Under the pieces are notes generated by a model, which searched no databases, was not told the DNA's origin, and was given only the letters and a program-made list of their open reading frames with translations. Below are positions 34,882 through 45,572 of a stretch of DNA of 64,000 bases, one piece after another. The DNA lies in the NCBI RefSeq assembly GCF_040712315.1, contig NC_134022.1, positions 7,688,001-7,752,000 of the forward strand, written 5' to 3'. The DNA is from Castanea sativa (lineage: Eukaryota; Streptophyta; Magnoliopsida; Fagales; Fagaceae). Within the stretch, counting starts at the first letter, position 1. Each line of letters begins with the position of its first letter. A program made the translations under genes and the position numbers.

Positions 34882-36280
34882 ATTAGTTTTTGTTTAAATG
34901 CACATATATAATTTGTTAATGGGCTCAATGTTTTTTACAAATTGTTGTGCATCCTTATATTTGTACTTAGTCCATGATATTGTTATTTTGAATCATACTT
35001 TGTGTAATCTTTAATTAATGATTGTGTATCCACTTGTCATGGAACCAATGATGGTATTTAAATGAAACTTTCAAGGATTGTATATTGACCTATTGTAGGA
35101 TCAATTATTGTTAAATATTTGTATTATCACACCATGTAATTTATTGCATGACTTACTAAGTGGAAAATACATTTTTTAATTTGTTTTTTTATGCAAAAAA
35201 ATAGGGGCTGGCCTAAACTGTAACCCAATTGACCCAACCTATTTCTAATTCGAACTCGATTGATCTAACCCAAACCTGACCTAACCTGTTTTCCACATCT
35301 AAGAAAACCATAGATGGGATTTAGGTTGTTTTAATTTTTTTTTTTTTTTTTGGAGGGGTGAGGGGGGAGGGGAAGGGGGGTGAGTAGAATCTCTTATAAA
35401 CACTTATCTTTAACTTTGAATGTGAATTTACTTATAAAAAATTGCAATAAGTTTTAAAAGTGTATTTAACTTAGGCACAAACAAAAAAAATATATATATA
35501 TTTAAAAACAAATTTATATATATATATATATATATAATTGTTATTCTTCTAAACTCACTTCAAAAGAATTGTATTTAAAATTTTGGAAAAGAAAAATTGC
35601 ATGCCATTTGATAAAAGTATTGGATTTTATATGAAGCACAAATGCTTCAAAATAAGAAAAAGAAATGCTTAAAAAAATATGTAATTTGATTGATGGGTTA
35701 GATTCCTTTTGACAGGCCTAGCCTATAATAATATATATAATAAAACTAAAGTTAAAATATTTGACAACAAATCAAAGTGGCGCAGCGGAAGCGTGGTGGG
35801 CCCATAACCCACAGGTCTTAGGATTGAAACCTGGCTCTAATATATGAGGCAAGCTATCGGCCTTTCGTCTCTTATAATTATGCTTTTTGTTTCACTCTTT
35901 AAGAGTAATTAATAGGTTTTTGTTGTAAGTGATATTCGAACCCAAGTCCCTTATTCAAGAATAAGAAATTTTACTGATTAAGCTAACTATAACCCAATAT
36001 ATCTCACTAGAATTCTAGAGTAAGAGTATTTGCAAACCATCTAACTATGTAATGAAGACAAACAGAAACAGTCACTTGAACAAAATTGCTAAATATATTA
36101 GACTTGCTTAGTGTTGGGAAAAAATTTTACTTTCTAATTTAAGTATTTCAAATACATTTTCTCCCATTTTTTATTCCCTCCAATCTCTCTCTCTCTCTCT
36201 CTCCAATTAGCAAAATCCATACAAATCAAGGTTCAATCCAATGCAATGGGAATTCCTACAAGAATAACTTACCAAAACAA
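34882..36280. repeat. Tandem block B carrying decayed tRNA-iMet
   Basis: This is the paralogue of block A without the LINE and hAT insertions. It contains a tRNA pseudogene at 35771 and shared (TA)n and (CT)n runs (about 35510-35535 and 36186-36203). Confidence 0.85.
35771..35842 (+). pseudogene. tRNA-iMet pseudogene
   Basis: It aligns end to end with the intact copies but has ATCAAAG for ATCAGAG and CTCTAAT for CTCTGAT, giving two acceptor mismatches. The T arm reads CTTAGGATTGAAACCTGG, losing the invariant B-box C (GATCG to GATTG) and stem pairing. The visible changes are C-to-T or G-to-A. Anticodon CAT is kept. Pol III transcription and folding are probably impaired. Confidence 0.88.
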
Positions 36281-36840
36281 AGACTTTTTTATCTCTTATA
36301 ATTATGCTTTTTTTTTTTCACTCTTTGAGAGTAATTGATTGGTTTATGTTGTAGGTGATATTCAAACCCATGTCCCTTATTCAAGAATAAGAAGCAATTA
36401 ATTTTTATTGTAGGTGATATTTAAACCCAAGTCCCTTATTCAAGAACAAGGGATTTTATTGATTAAACTAACTATAACCCAATATATCTCACGAGAATTC
36501 GAAAGTAAGATTATTTGCAAACCATCTAACTATGTAATGAAGATAAACATGAACAATCACTTGAACTAAATTCCTAACTATATTAGACTTGCTTAGTGTT
36601 GGGAACAATTTTTACTTACTAATTTAAGTATTTCAAATTCATTTTCTCCACTTTTTTATTCTCTCTCTCTCTCTCTCTCTCTCCAATTAGCAAAATCCAT
36701 ACAAATCAAGGTTCAATCCAATGCAATAGGAATTCCTACACCCAAACTACCACAACTCCAAAGTCAATTAAACACAAGAGCATTAAAAAATACATCAAAG
36801 ATCCATGACCAACCAATGTCGAATCGGGGACAAACAGGAA
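36281..36840. repeat. Tandem block C (partial) with TRIM empty site
   Basis: It repeats the post-tRNA part of blocks A and B (AACCCAAGTCCCTTATTCAAG, the (CT)n run at 36661-36682, CAAATCAAGGTTCAATCCAATGCAAT). It then continues into AAATACATCAAAGATCCATGACC, the unoccupied target of the TRIM. No tRNA copy is included. Confidence 0.8.
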
Positions 36841-37146
36841 AGAAAGTATAAAGAGTCTGATGCAAGTAACCACTCTAATGGCCTAAGAGGATACTATTCA
36901 AAACAATCTTCCATCTCCTAAAATCTAATATAATCTCAACAATGTTGGTATGCATTGATTCCACAATCCATATCCCTACCCATGGGCCCCTTGGATAACG
37001 TCTATTATATAGATCAACGACAATAATTTTTTCACAAATCTTTAAAAAAAAAAAAATTTCATAGTCTATTATGTTTGGTGCATGATTAAAGTACTAGATC
37101 CAAGTAAAAGTGGTATTACTCCAATTACAGTTTGTCATCTTAATTA

Positions 37147-37777
37147 AGGATGCGCACAGGCCGAATTGGGCAGGTTGATGAAAAAAAGAAGGAATAATTC
37201 CAAACCACCACCGACTCACCAACTTACAAAAATGCAAGTCAGTTGAAAATTTGGCCAGTTTCAACTTGGTAGATTTGGCTGTTAATTTTAGTTATGTGTT
37301 GTATACTAAACTTCAAATTTTATTTTACCAGATAAATTTAAAAATTATTTCCTCTAATTAATCCTATAAATTATTAAAGGAATTACAAAAAAAATATAAA
37401 ACCATTAAAGGAAATCATGTCTTATGGTATGAGTATTTTTTTAAATTTTTCTCAAAAAAAAAACTTTTATGAATATCCATGTCATTATGTATGTTTAGGA
37501 ATATGTTGGAAAAAGTATCACATTATGTATGTTTAGGAATATGTTGAAAAAGTATCATATTTTTCTATATTAACATGTGTAAATCAAGGAATTAATTAAT
37601 AAATAATTAATTAAAGTTAATATGAGATATAGACTAACAAGAAAACTCAATCCACCACCCAACTCGAATTGCCACTTTAATAGTTAAACTCGCCAAACCC
37701 ACTTGAAAATAAATATCACATCCATGTAGGGCGATTTGGAGAGTCAGGCTGATTTAGCGGGTTGTTGCACAATCCTA
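37147..37777. mobile_element. hAT-like MITE candidate
   Basis: The left end AGGATGCGCACAGG and right end ...TTGCACAATCCT are inverted, and CTTAAT lies next to both ends. Subterminal GGGCAGG and CAACCCGC-type motifs resemble the clearer hAT MITE at 61037-61716. The duplication is imperfect. Confidence 0.45.
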
Positions 37778-38455
37778 AACTTAATAAGTTATGAAAAATG
37801 TTTTTAAAAAGTTTTGTCCCTAGCATTAATCATTGTTCTTTGGCTATAATTTGTTGTTTTGCCCGAATATTTTTGTTTCATTTTTTCAATGAATAATATT
37901 TTTATTATTAATTTTTCCAAATATAAAACCACCCAAGAAAGAATATATTTATAGAAGACTTGTTCTTCTTAAAAAAAAAAATTTGAAAAGAAGAAGTAAA
38001 TTTTTGGTCCCTATAAATATGGGATGGTTTTATTTTTGAGCTCAACGATTCAATTATGTCAATTTAATACATGGGTTTTCGACATTGATTTTTTATTTAT
38101 TCATGGCATCTCATTAACCCAAAAAAAAAAAAAATTCTTACATGTCTAACATAGTGCTTACATATCACATTATTAAAATAAAAAGAAGAGAAATGTTTCG
38201 TCCACAACATTGTCATAATAAATTTTAAGGGCATGTTTGGTATACTGTAATCAGCACTGTAACGTAATAGTTATCCTTATGGTTTAGCTATTCAACAGTT
38301 TTGTTATATTTTTATTAAAGGTTGTAACCATTTTTTATGAATAACTATTATTTAAAACGAGAAATAATTATTTCTCTCTAAAAGGGTTGTAATAAATATT
38401 CCTTAGTAGGTGTAATAATTTCTAAAATTAATATATTTCAAACAAACAAACATTC

Positions 38456-39211
38456 TGTGAGGACTAAAAGGACCTAAGTAAGTGTTTGGGCATTGAGCTT
38501 TGTTGATGGGCGCTAGTTTGTTTAGACTAAAAGCCTCTTAGAACCGTAACTCGGCCCATGAGTCGAGAGTCCGAGGATTCGTCCAAGGACGAATATCTCC
38601 TCGGACAGACCCACGATGACCCTGAGATTCGCCAGAAAGATCAAGGCAGGGTTACGTAAAAACCGTTGGTTAAAAGGGGGACTTAAGCGCCCTCCAGACG
38701 CAACGGTGTGAGGGAAATATCTTATGAAAAGGCTGCTACCTCCACATTAAAGACCCTACACCTGCCTCCCTGGCCGCATTAATGGGGGAGTGACCCCTGA
38801 ATAGTAAAAGGCAGCCTTCTTGCTGTTATTTAAAGACTCCCAGAGGGTGGTGGATGGGACAGATGGCTAATAGGGTGATTTGTGTGACACGTGGATAAAG
38901 AAGGAAGAAGAAGAAGTATTTAAGGAGGAAAGAGGGCAAAGAAAAGGGGAGAGACAAATATAAAGAATTGTGCTCTTTGAGAAAGAAAAAGAAAAAGAAT
39001 ATATAATTTGTCCTCGGCTTACGTCCGAGGAGGTTGATTTTGCCCAGTTTGTCTTTTATTTGCAAGCACTGTAATATTTTAGCATGTTCATCAAGTCTCG
39101 AATATCACTAAACTAGATTGCGAGCCCACACTCTACAAATTTCATTGTTTAAGGTTCATTGGGCTTGAGCCCACGTGTGTTTTTGGGTCCAAGTACAATT
39201 GAGCGCTTACA
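38456..39211 (+). repeat. 5' LTR
   Basis: It begins TGTGAGGACT and ends GCGCTTACA (TG...CA). It contains CCGAGGA motifs and, near 38920, TATTTAAGGAGG, a likely core promoter. Confidence 0.96.
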
Positions 39212-39213
39212 AT

Positions 39214-39231
39214 TGGCGCCGTCTGTAGGAA
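39214..39231 (+). promoter_or_regulatory. Primer-binding site
   Basis: TGGCGCCGTCTGTAGGAA starts two bases after the LTR. Its first nine bases match the complement of the plant tRNA-Asp 3' end as I recall it; the match then fails, so the tRNA is uncertain. Confidence 0.7.
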
Positions 39232-39258
39232 TCTAGTGTGGAAAGGAACTGGAACACC

Positions 39259-42200
39259 ATGGCAGGTTTAGGCTCACACCATGCAGAATCTCAGGGATTG
39301 CAACCAGAGGATCTGTTTGAACGCCTTGAACGCCGGAGGGATCGAGAGGGTAGCGTTCACACCGAGTATCCCAGGACGAGTCGTACTCACACTGGAGGCG
39401 CCAGTACCGCCCATGAGGATGGTGCTAAAGCCATGCAGAAGGAGATTGATCACCTTAAGAAGAAGCTGCGTCGCGTCAGGCGGAGGCGTGCTTCACCCTC
39501 ATCTAGTATCTCTTCCGGGAAATCCCGGGGAAGTAGTTATAGTTCGAGATCATGGTCGCCCCCTAGCAGAACCTCCTCTTGTGAAGAAGATGGCCTATCG
39601 GGTCGTAGGAGCAGGAAGCTCCCCTCCAGGGGCTTAGGGAACGATGCCATGAGCCGGGCATTGCACCAGCTCTCCAAATCGCAATTCTCGTGCAGGATTG
39701 AGAATGGGAGGCTCCCCAGGAGGTTCACCCAGCCCACCTTCACCATTTATAATGGCCGGACTGACCCGGTGGAACATGTGAGCCACTTTAACCAGAGAAT
39801 GGCTGTGCATTCTCACAATGAGACCTTGATGTGCAAAGTCTTCCTTTCTAGCTTGGGACCTGTTGCTATGAGGTGGTTCAACGGTCTTAAATCGGGGTCT
39901 ATAAGTTCGTTCGGGGAGCTGACTAGAGCATTTGCATCACGATTTATTACATGCAGTAGAGTTCCTCGACCGTTGGACTCACTATTGTCTATGGCTATGA
40001 ATGAGGGCGAGACGTTGAAAGCATACTCCGACAGGTATTGGGAGATGTTTAATGAGATAGATGGAGATTTTGATGAGGTGGCGATCAATACTTTTAAAGT
40101 GGGCCTTCCAACTGATCATGACTTGAGAAAGTACTTGACCAAGAAACCCGTACGAAGCGTACGTTGCCTCATGGACCGTATTGACGAATATAAAAGGATT
40201 GAGGAAGACCAACAATAGGGGAAGGGTAAGGCAAAGGTTATCCCGCAAGAGAGAAGGGATTTCAGGTCAGACAGGTATCACAACAACAAGCCGAGAAGAG
40301 ATTACTCCGGGCAGTCTAGCTCGGCGACACCTCAGACAGTTAATACTGTGTTCCGAGAGCCGATGCACCAGCTACTAGAGAAGGTCCATAAGGAACCCTA
40401 CTTCAGATGGCCCAGTAAGATGGCGGGGGATCCTGCCAAGAGGAATCAGAATCTCTATTGTCAATACCATCAAGACGTGGGTCATACTACCGAGAACTGT
40501 CGGACCCTCTAGAATCACTTGGAGCAGCTTGTTAGCGAAGGAAAGTTAAAGCAGCACCTGTACCAACCCAGCAGGCAGAGCAGTTAGTTTGGCTCGAATA
40601 ATCAGAGGAATAACTCATCTCGGCCTCCGTTGGGAACGATCAACGTTATCTTCGCTGCGCCCGGCAGGACTGGCTCATGTCCTACTAGGGTGACGGCAGT
40701 TTCGGACTCCCAAGCCGAGGAGGAGGGCTCCAAGCCGAAGAGATTGAAGCTAAATGTGCCCGTCTTGGGATTTTCAAAGAAAGATAAGGTTGGGACCATC
40801 CAACCCCATGACGACGCCCTAGTGGTTACTCTGAGGATAGGGAATTACGATGTGAGAAGAGTAATGATTGATCAAGGTAGCAGCGTGGATATCATGTATC
40901 CTGACTTATTTAAGGGGCTAAAGTTGAAATTAGAGGACCTCACCCCTTACGACTCGCCGTTGATAAGTTTTGAAGGGAAAGCCGTTATACCGAAGGTACA
41001 GATTCGCTTACCCGTGCAATCTAGCTCCGAGACGGTCGAGGTGGATTTTATCGTGGTCGATGCATATTCCTCGTACACAGCTATCCTCGCTCGGCCCTGT
41101 CTGCACGCTCTGGGAGCCGTTTCCTCCACCTTGCATGTTAAGGTGAAGTTCCCTTCAGGAGAATGCATCGAAGAGATTCTCGGCAGCCAACTGATGGCCA
41201 GGCAATGCATATCTGCTGCGGTGTTGCATCAGACCGAAGCGCAGTCCTCAACCTCGGCTGTGACAGACCTATAGCAATTAATGACTCTGGGTGCACCCGA
41301 TGCAGTGTCAGTAGAGAAGGCCGTATGCGAAGACCTTGAGAAGTTTTTGGTTTCGGATGATCCCGAAAGGTTCTTCCAGGTTGGGATATGTTTACCACAC
41401 CAGGAGAAGATGGAATTAGTGGAGTTTCTAAAGAACAACATTGATGTTTTTGCCTAGGACCCCTATGAGGCTTCGGGTGTTGACCCAAGCTTCATTTGTC
41501 ATCATTTGAACGTCAATCCTGCTATCCCTCCTAGGAGGCAGCCCCCTCGGCGTTCCTCGAAGGAGCATTCCGAGGCCGTTAAAGAGGAGGTGCTCAAGCT
41601 CAAGAAGGCTGGGGCTATCAAGGAAGTTTTTTATCCAAAGTGGTTGGCGCATACGGTCGTGGTCAAAAAGAAGAGTGGAAAATGGCGAGTGTGTGTAGAT
41701 TTTACAGATTTAAATAAAGCCTGCCTAAAGGACTCTTTCCCGATGCCCCGCATCGACCAGCTAGTGGACGCCACAGTCGGACATCCTCGGATGAGTTTTT
41801 TGGACGCCTTCTAGGGTTACCACAAAATTCCGTTAGCGGCAGAAGATCAGGAGAAAACTGCCTTTATTACTCCAACAGGGAATTATCACTATAAGGTGAT
41901 GTCGTTCGGGTTGAAGAACGCTGGGGCTACTTAGCAAAGGATGATGACCAGGATGTTTGAATTCCAGCTTGGAAAGACCATTGAAATATATGTGGATGAC
42001 ATGGTAGTGAAGAGCAAGGTGATATCTGCGCACCTGAAAGATTTGGACGACACTTTCCAAGTACTTAGAAAGTACAGGTTGCGTCTTAATGCCTCGAAGT
42101 GTTCTTTTGGTGTGAGTTCTGGGAAGTTCTTAGGTTATATGGTCACTCATAGAGAGATAGAGGTGAATCCGGCACAGGTCAGAGCCATTCAAACCTTACA

Positions 42201-44589
42201 GCCACCTTGGAATCCAAAGGAAGTTCAGAAATTAACCGAAATGATCGCCGCTCTCAGCCGGTTCATCTCCCGGTCAGCTGATCGATGCAGGCCTTTCTTC
42301 CAACTGTTGAATAAGTGGAAGGGGTTCCAATGGTCCAAAGAGTGCGTTGTAGCCTTCCAACAACTTAAGGAATATCTTTCCCGGCCACCCATTATGTCTC
42401 GGCTTGAGGTTGATGAGGTCCTATTTGCGTATCTGGCAGTGGCTGTCCATACGATCAGCTTGGTCCTCATAAGGAACGACGGTGGGGTGCAAAGACCGGT
42501 CTACTATGTCAGCAAGACGCTGAATGATTCCGAGGTGCGTTATCTGCTTTTGGAGAAAACACTTCTAGCCGTAGTTCATGCCACGCGGAGGCTTTCTCAT
42601 TATTTCCAGTCCCATACCGTTGTAGTTTTAACCCAACTGCCTCTCAAGTCAGTGTTGCGTAGTGCGGACTACTCTAGAAGGGTGGCTAAATGGGGAACTA
42701 TTTTGGGAGTCTTTGACATCAAATACAGGCCACGTACCTCGGTGAAGGGCCAGATTCTTGCAGATTTGGTGGCAGAGTTTGCTGAACCATTGTTAGAAGA
42801 AACTTTGAAGGAATCACACATGGATGAGAAATCAGTTGGCATGGTTACGAACGAGAAACCTTTGACTTGGAACGTATCCGTTGATGGGGCGGCTAACCAG
42901 AGAGGGTCTAGCATCGGACTCGTCCTGGTATCCCCCGAAGGGATTATCTTCGAAAAATCCTTAAGGTTGGCGTTCTCGGCTACTAATAATGAGGCTGAGT
43001 ACGAGGCAGTCTTGGTCGGCATGAACATGGTGCATAGGATGGGCGGAAAGGAAGTTCACATGCTCTCGGATTCTTAATTAGTGGTCGGCCAGGTGACGGG
43101 GACCATGAAGGCTAGGGACCCCAGGATGCAAGAATACTTGGCCGAGGTTAAACGTTTACAATCCAGGTTTAATTCCTTTATCTTGTCTCACGTTTCTAGA
43201 AGTGGGAATACACATGCAGACTCTTTGGCTACCTTAGCGACGTCCTCGGCTCAGGGTTTTCCTAGGATTATCCTTGTCGAAGATTTGCTAGCGCCAGCTC
43301 TTACCACTGTTGGGGCAGCCCGGATCCATTTGATAAGGCCTGGACCTAATTGGATCGATTCTATGCTATCTTTCCTGAAAAACGACATTCTTCCCGATGA
43401 CAAGTCTGAAGTAGACAAGATCCGTCAGAAGGCACCGCGTTTCTGGTTGTCTGAGGATCAGAAATTGTATAAACGGTCCTTCTCCGGACCATATTTGTTA
43501 TGCGTGCACCCCGAATCAACGGAGGCGCTTTTGGAGGAACTACATGAGGGAATTTGTGGGAGCCATACTGGGGGAAGGTCCCTAGCTCATAGGGCACTGA
43601 CACAAGGATATTGGTGGCCTAATATGCAGAGGGAAGCTCAAGACTATGCAAGAAAGTGTGACCAATGTCAGAGGTTCGCTCCTAACATCCATCAACCTGG
43701 AGGAGTACTTAACCCTCTCTCCAGTCCTTGGCCTTTCGCTCAATGGGGATTAGACATAGTAGGACCATTCCCGAGGGCTGTGGGAAACAAAAGGTGGTTG
43801 CTTATGGGGACCGACTACTTCACCAAATGGGTAGAGGCTGAGCCCTTGGCAAATATTAGGGATGTCGATTCCAAGAAGTTCGTCTGGAAAAACATCATCA
43901 CCAGATTTGGAGTACCACATACACTCATTTAGGACAATGGTGTTCAATTTGATAGTAGAGCTTTTAGGAAGTACTGTGGTGACATGGGCATCATAAATAG
44001 ATACTCCACTCCAGCTTATCCTCAGGAAAACGGGCAGGTCGAGGCCATTAACAAAGTGATAGTTAGTGGACTCAAGAAAAGGCTGGATGATGCGAAGGGC
44101 AAATGGGTAGAGGAACTACCACACATTCTATGGACGTATCGAACTACGCCGCACAGATCCACAGGAGAAACGCCATTTTCTATGACTTATGGGGCCAAGG
44201 CAGTGATACCTTTAGAGTTTAGCTTCCCCACGTTGAGGACGAGTACTTTTATCCCAGAAAATAACAACGGCCTCCTGGAGAAGAGCCTAGATTTAGTTGA
44301 GGAACGGCGAGAGACAGCTATGGTCCAAATGGCTTATTATCAGCAAAAGCTTAAACGAGGGTATGATGCCCATGTGAAGCTCAGACCACTCGCGCCTGGG
44401 GATCTGGTTCTGAGAAAGGTTGTAGGTACTGCTAGAAACCCAGCTTGGGGTAAATTAGGACCGAACTGGGAAGGACCATATCGGATTATTTCTGTAGCAG
44501 GTATAGGATCATATCGACTAGTTGATCTAGATGAAAGAGTTGTACAACGTCCGTGGAATGTAAACAACCTTCGAAGGTATTATTATTAA
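39259..44589 (+). pseudogene. gag-pol of Tat element, nine in-frame stops
   Basis: One uninterrupted frame runs from the ATG at 39259 to TAA at 44587-44589 with no frameshift. It is broken by stops at 40216, 40510, 40585, 41272, 41455, 41812, 41932 and 43930 (all TAG) and 43075 (TAA). Domain order: gag (about 39700-40200), zinc knuckle CQYHQDVGHTTENC (about 40459), protease with IDQGSSVDIM (about 40867), reverse transcriptase (about 41560-42130) with YVDD at 41989-42000, gypsy RNase H (about 42410-42790), archaeal-type RNase H (SVDGAA near 42880, NNEAEYEA, LSDS near 43066), integrase with HH-CC zinc finger (about 43550-43675) and core D, D, E (GLDIVG, DNG, ENGQVEA). Other catalytic residues look intact. 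The stops should prevent polyprotein synthesis unless it is provided in trans or by readthrough. Confidence 0.93.
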
Positions 44590-44660
44590 TAAAGGGCGCT
44601 TTTGTCATTTGTGATTTAAATTATAAATGTATATGGACTTATCAATTACAACTCTTGAAA

Positions 44661-45022
44661 TATCAAACAGAAACTTGGTCATGTATGGTCCTCGGACTAC
44701 ATACCTAGTGGAAATTGATATCTTATTATTTGTTAAACAGAACTTTAGTTATGCCGGGTCCTCGGGCCTTCTACTTTGGGAAAATTAACATCTTATACTG
44801 TTATGAAATATCAAACAGAAACTTGGTCATGTATGGTCCTCGGACTACATACCTAGTGGAAATTGATATCTTATTATTTGTTAAACAGAACCTTAGTTAT
44901 GCCGGGTCCTCGGGCCTTCTACTTTGGGGAAATTAACATCTTAAGTTACTGTTATGAAATATCAAACAGAAACTTGGTCATGTATGGTCCTCGGACTACA
45001 TACCTAGTGGAAATTGATATCT
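44661..45022 (+). repeat. Tandem repeat, unit 148-151 bp, about 2.4 copies
   Basis: Units start TATCAAACAGAAACTTGGTC at 44661, 44809 and 44960 (the last partial). Each contains GGTCCTCGGACTACATACC and GCCGGGTCCTCGGGCC. It lies between pol and the antisense gene. Copies are almost identical, so the expansion is recent. Confidence 0.9.
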
Positions 45023-45431
45023 GATTGCTTGTTGAATAAAATCGTGGTTAGAATGGGGTCTTATGTTATATATCTTTAAGTGTCAGACATAAATTTGATA
45101 AGGTAGGATCCTTGGACCCCACACTTTACTAGAATTAGCATTTCAGATTACAAGTCCTAAGTATTACATGGGTTTGCAAAAGAAGGTACTACTTACCAGC
45201 TAAACCAGGTCAGTCTTTGTTAGGTTCTTGAACGCTTTACTTCACAAGGCAAATATCTGTATTGATGTTTAAAGTTTTAATTGTTCAACTGCTGAAAGTG
45301 GACTTATTTATCTCATTTCTTCTTTTGCTGTGTGCTAATGAGAACTTTTGTGGTAAGCATAAAGAGGAAAAGATGAAATAAACACAATACAGATCAAAAT
45401 CAAATAAAACTGTCTTTTATTAATTGTGTTG

Positions 45432-45435
<4 letters not shown>

Positions 45436-45497
<62 letters not shown>
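45436..45497. repeat. (TA)n microsatellite
   Basis: About 30 TA units lie between the 148-bp repeats and the stop codon of the antisense gene. Confidence 0.95.
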
Positions 45498-45500
<3 letters not shown>

Positions 45501-45572
45501 TACATGGAAAATTCTAAGTACAGGAAGAAAAAAGAAGCCCTATGCATGACCCTAAGCTTTCGGAGGAGGGTC

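Noticed and set aside
39216..43932. Alternative code or programmed amber suppression for gag-pol
   Set aside because: The nuclear genes here end in TGA and TAA, and plants use the standard code. Nine suppressed stops in a row would give negligible polyprotein. Decay or trans-mobilisation is simpler.
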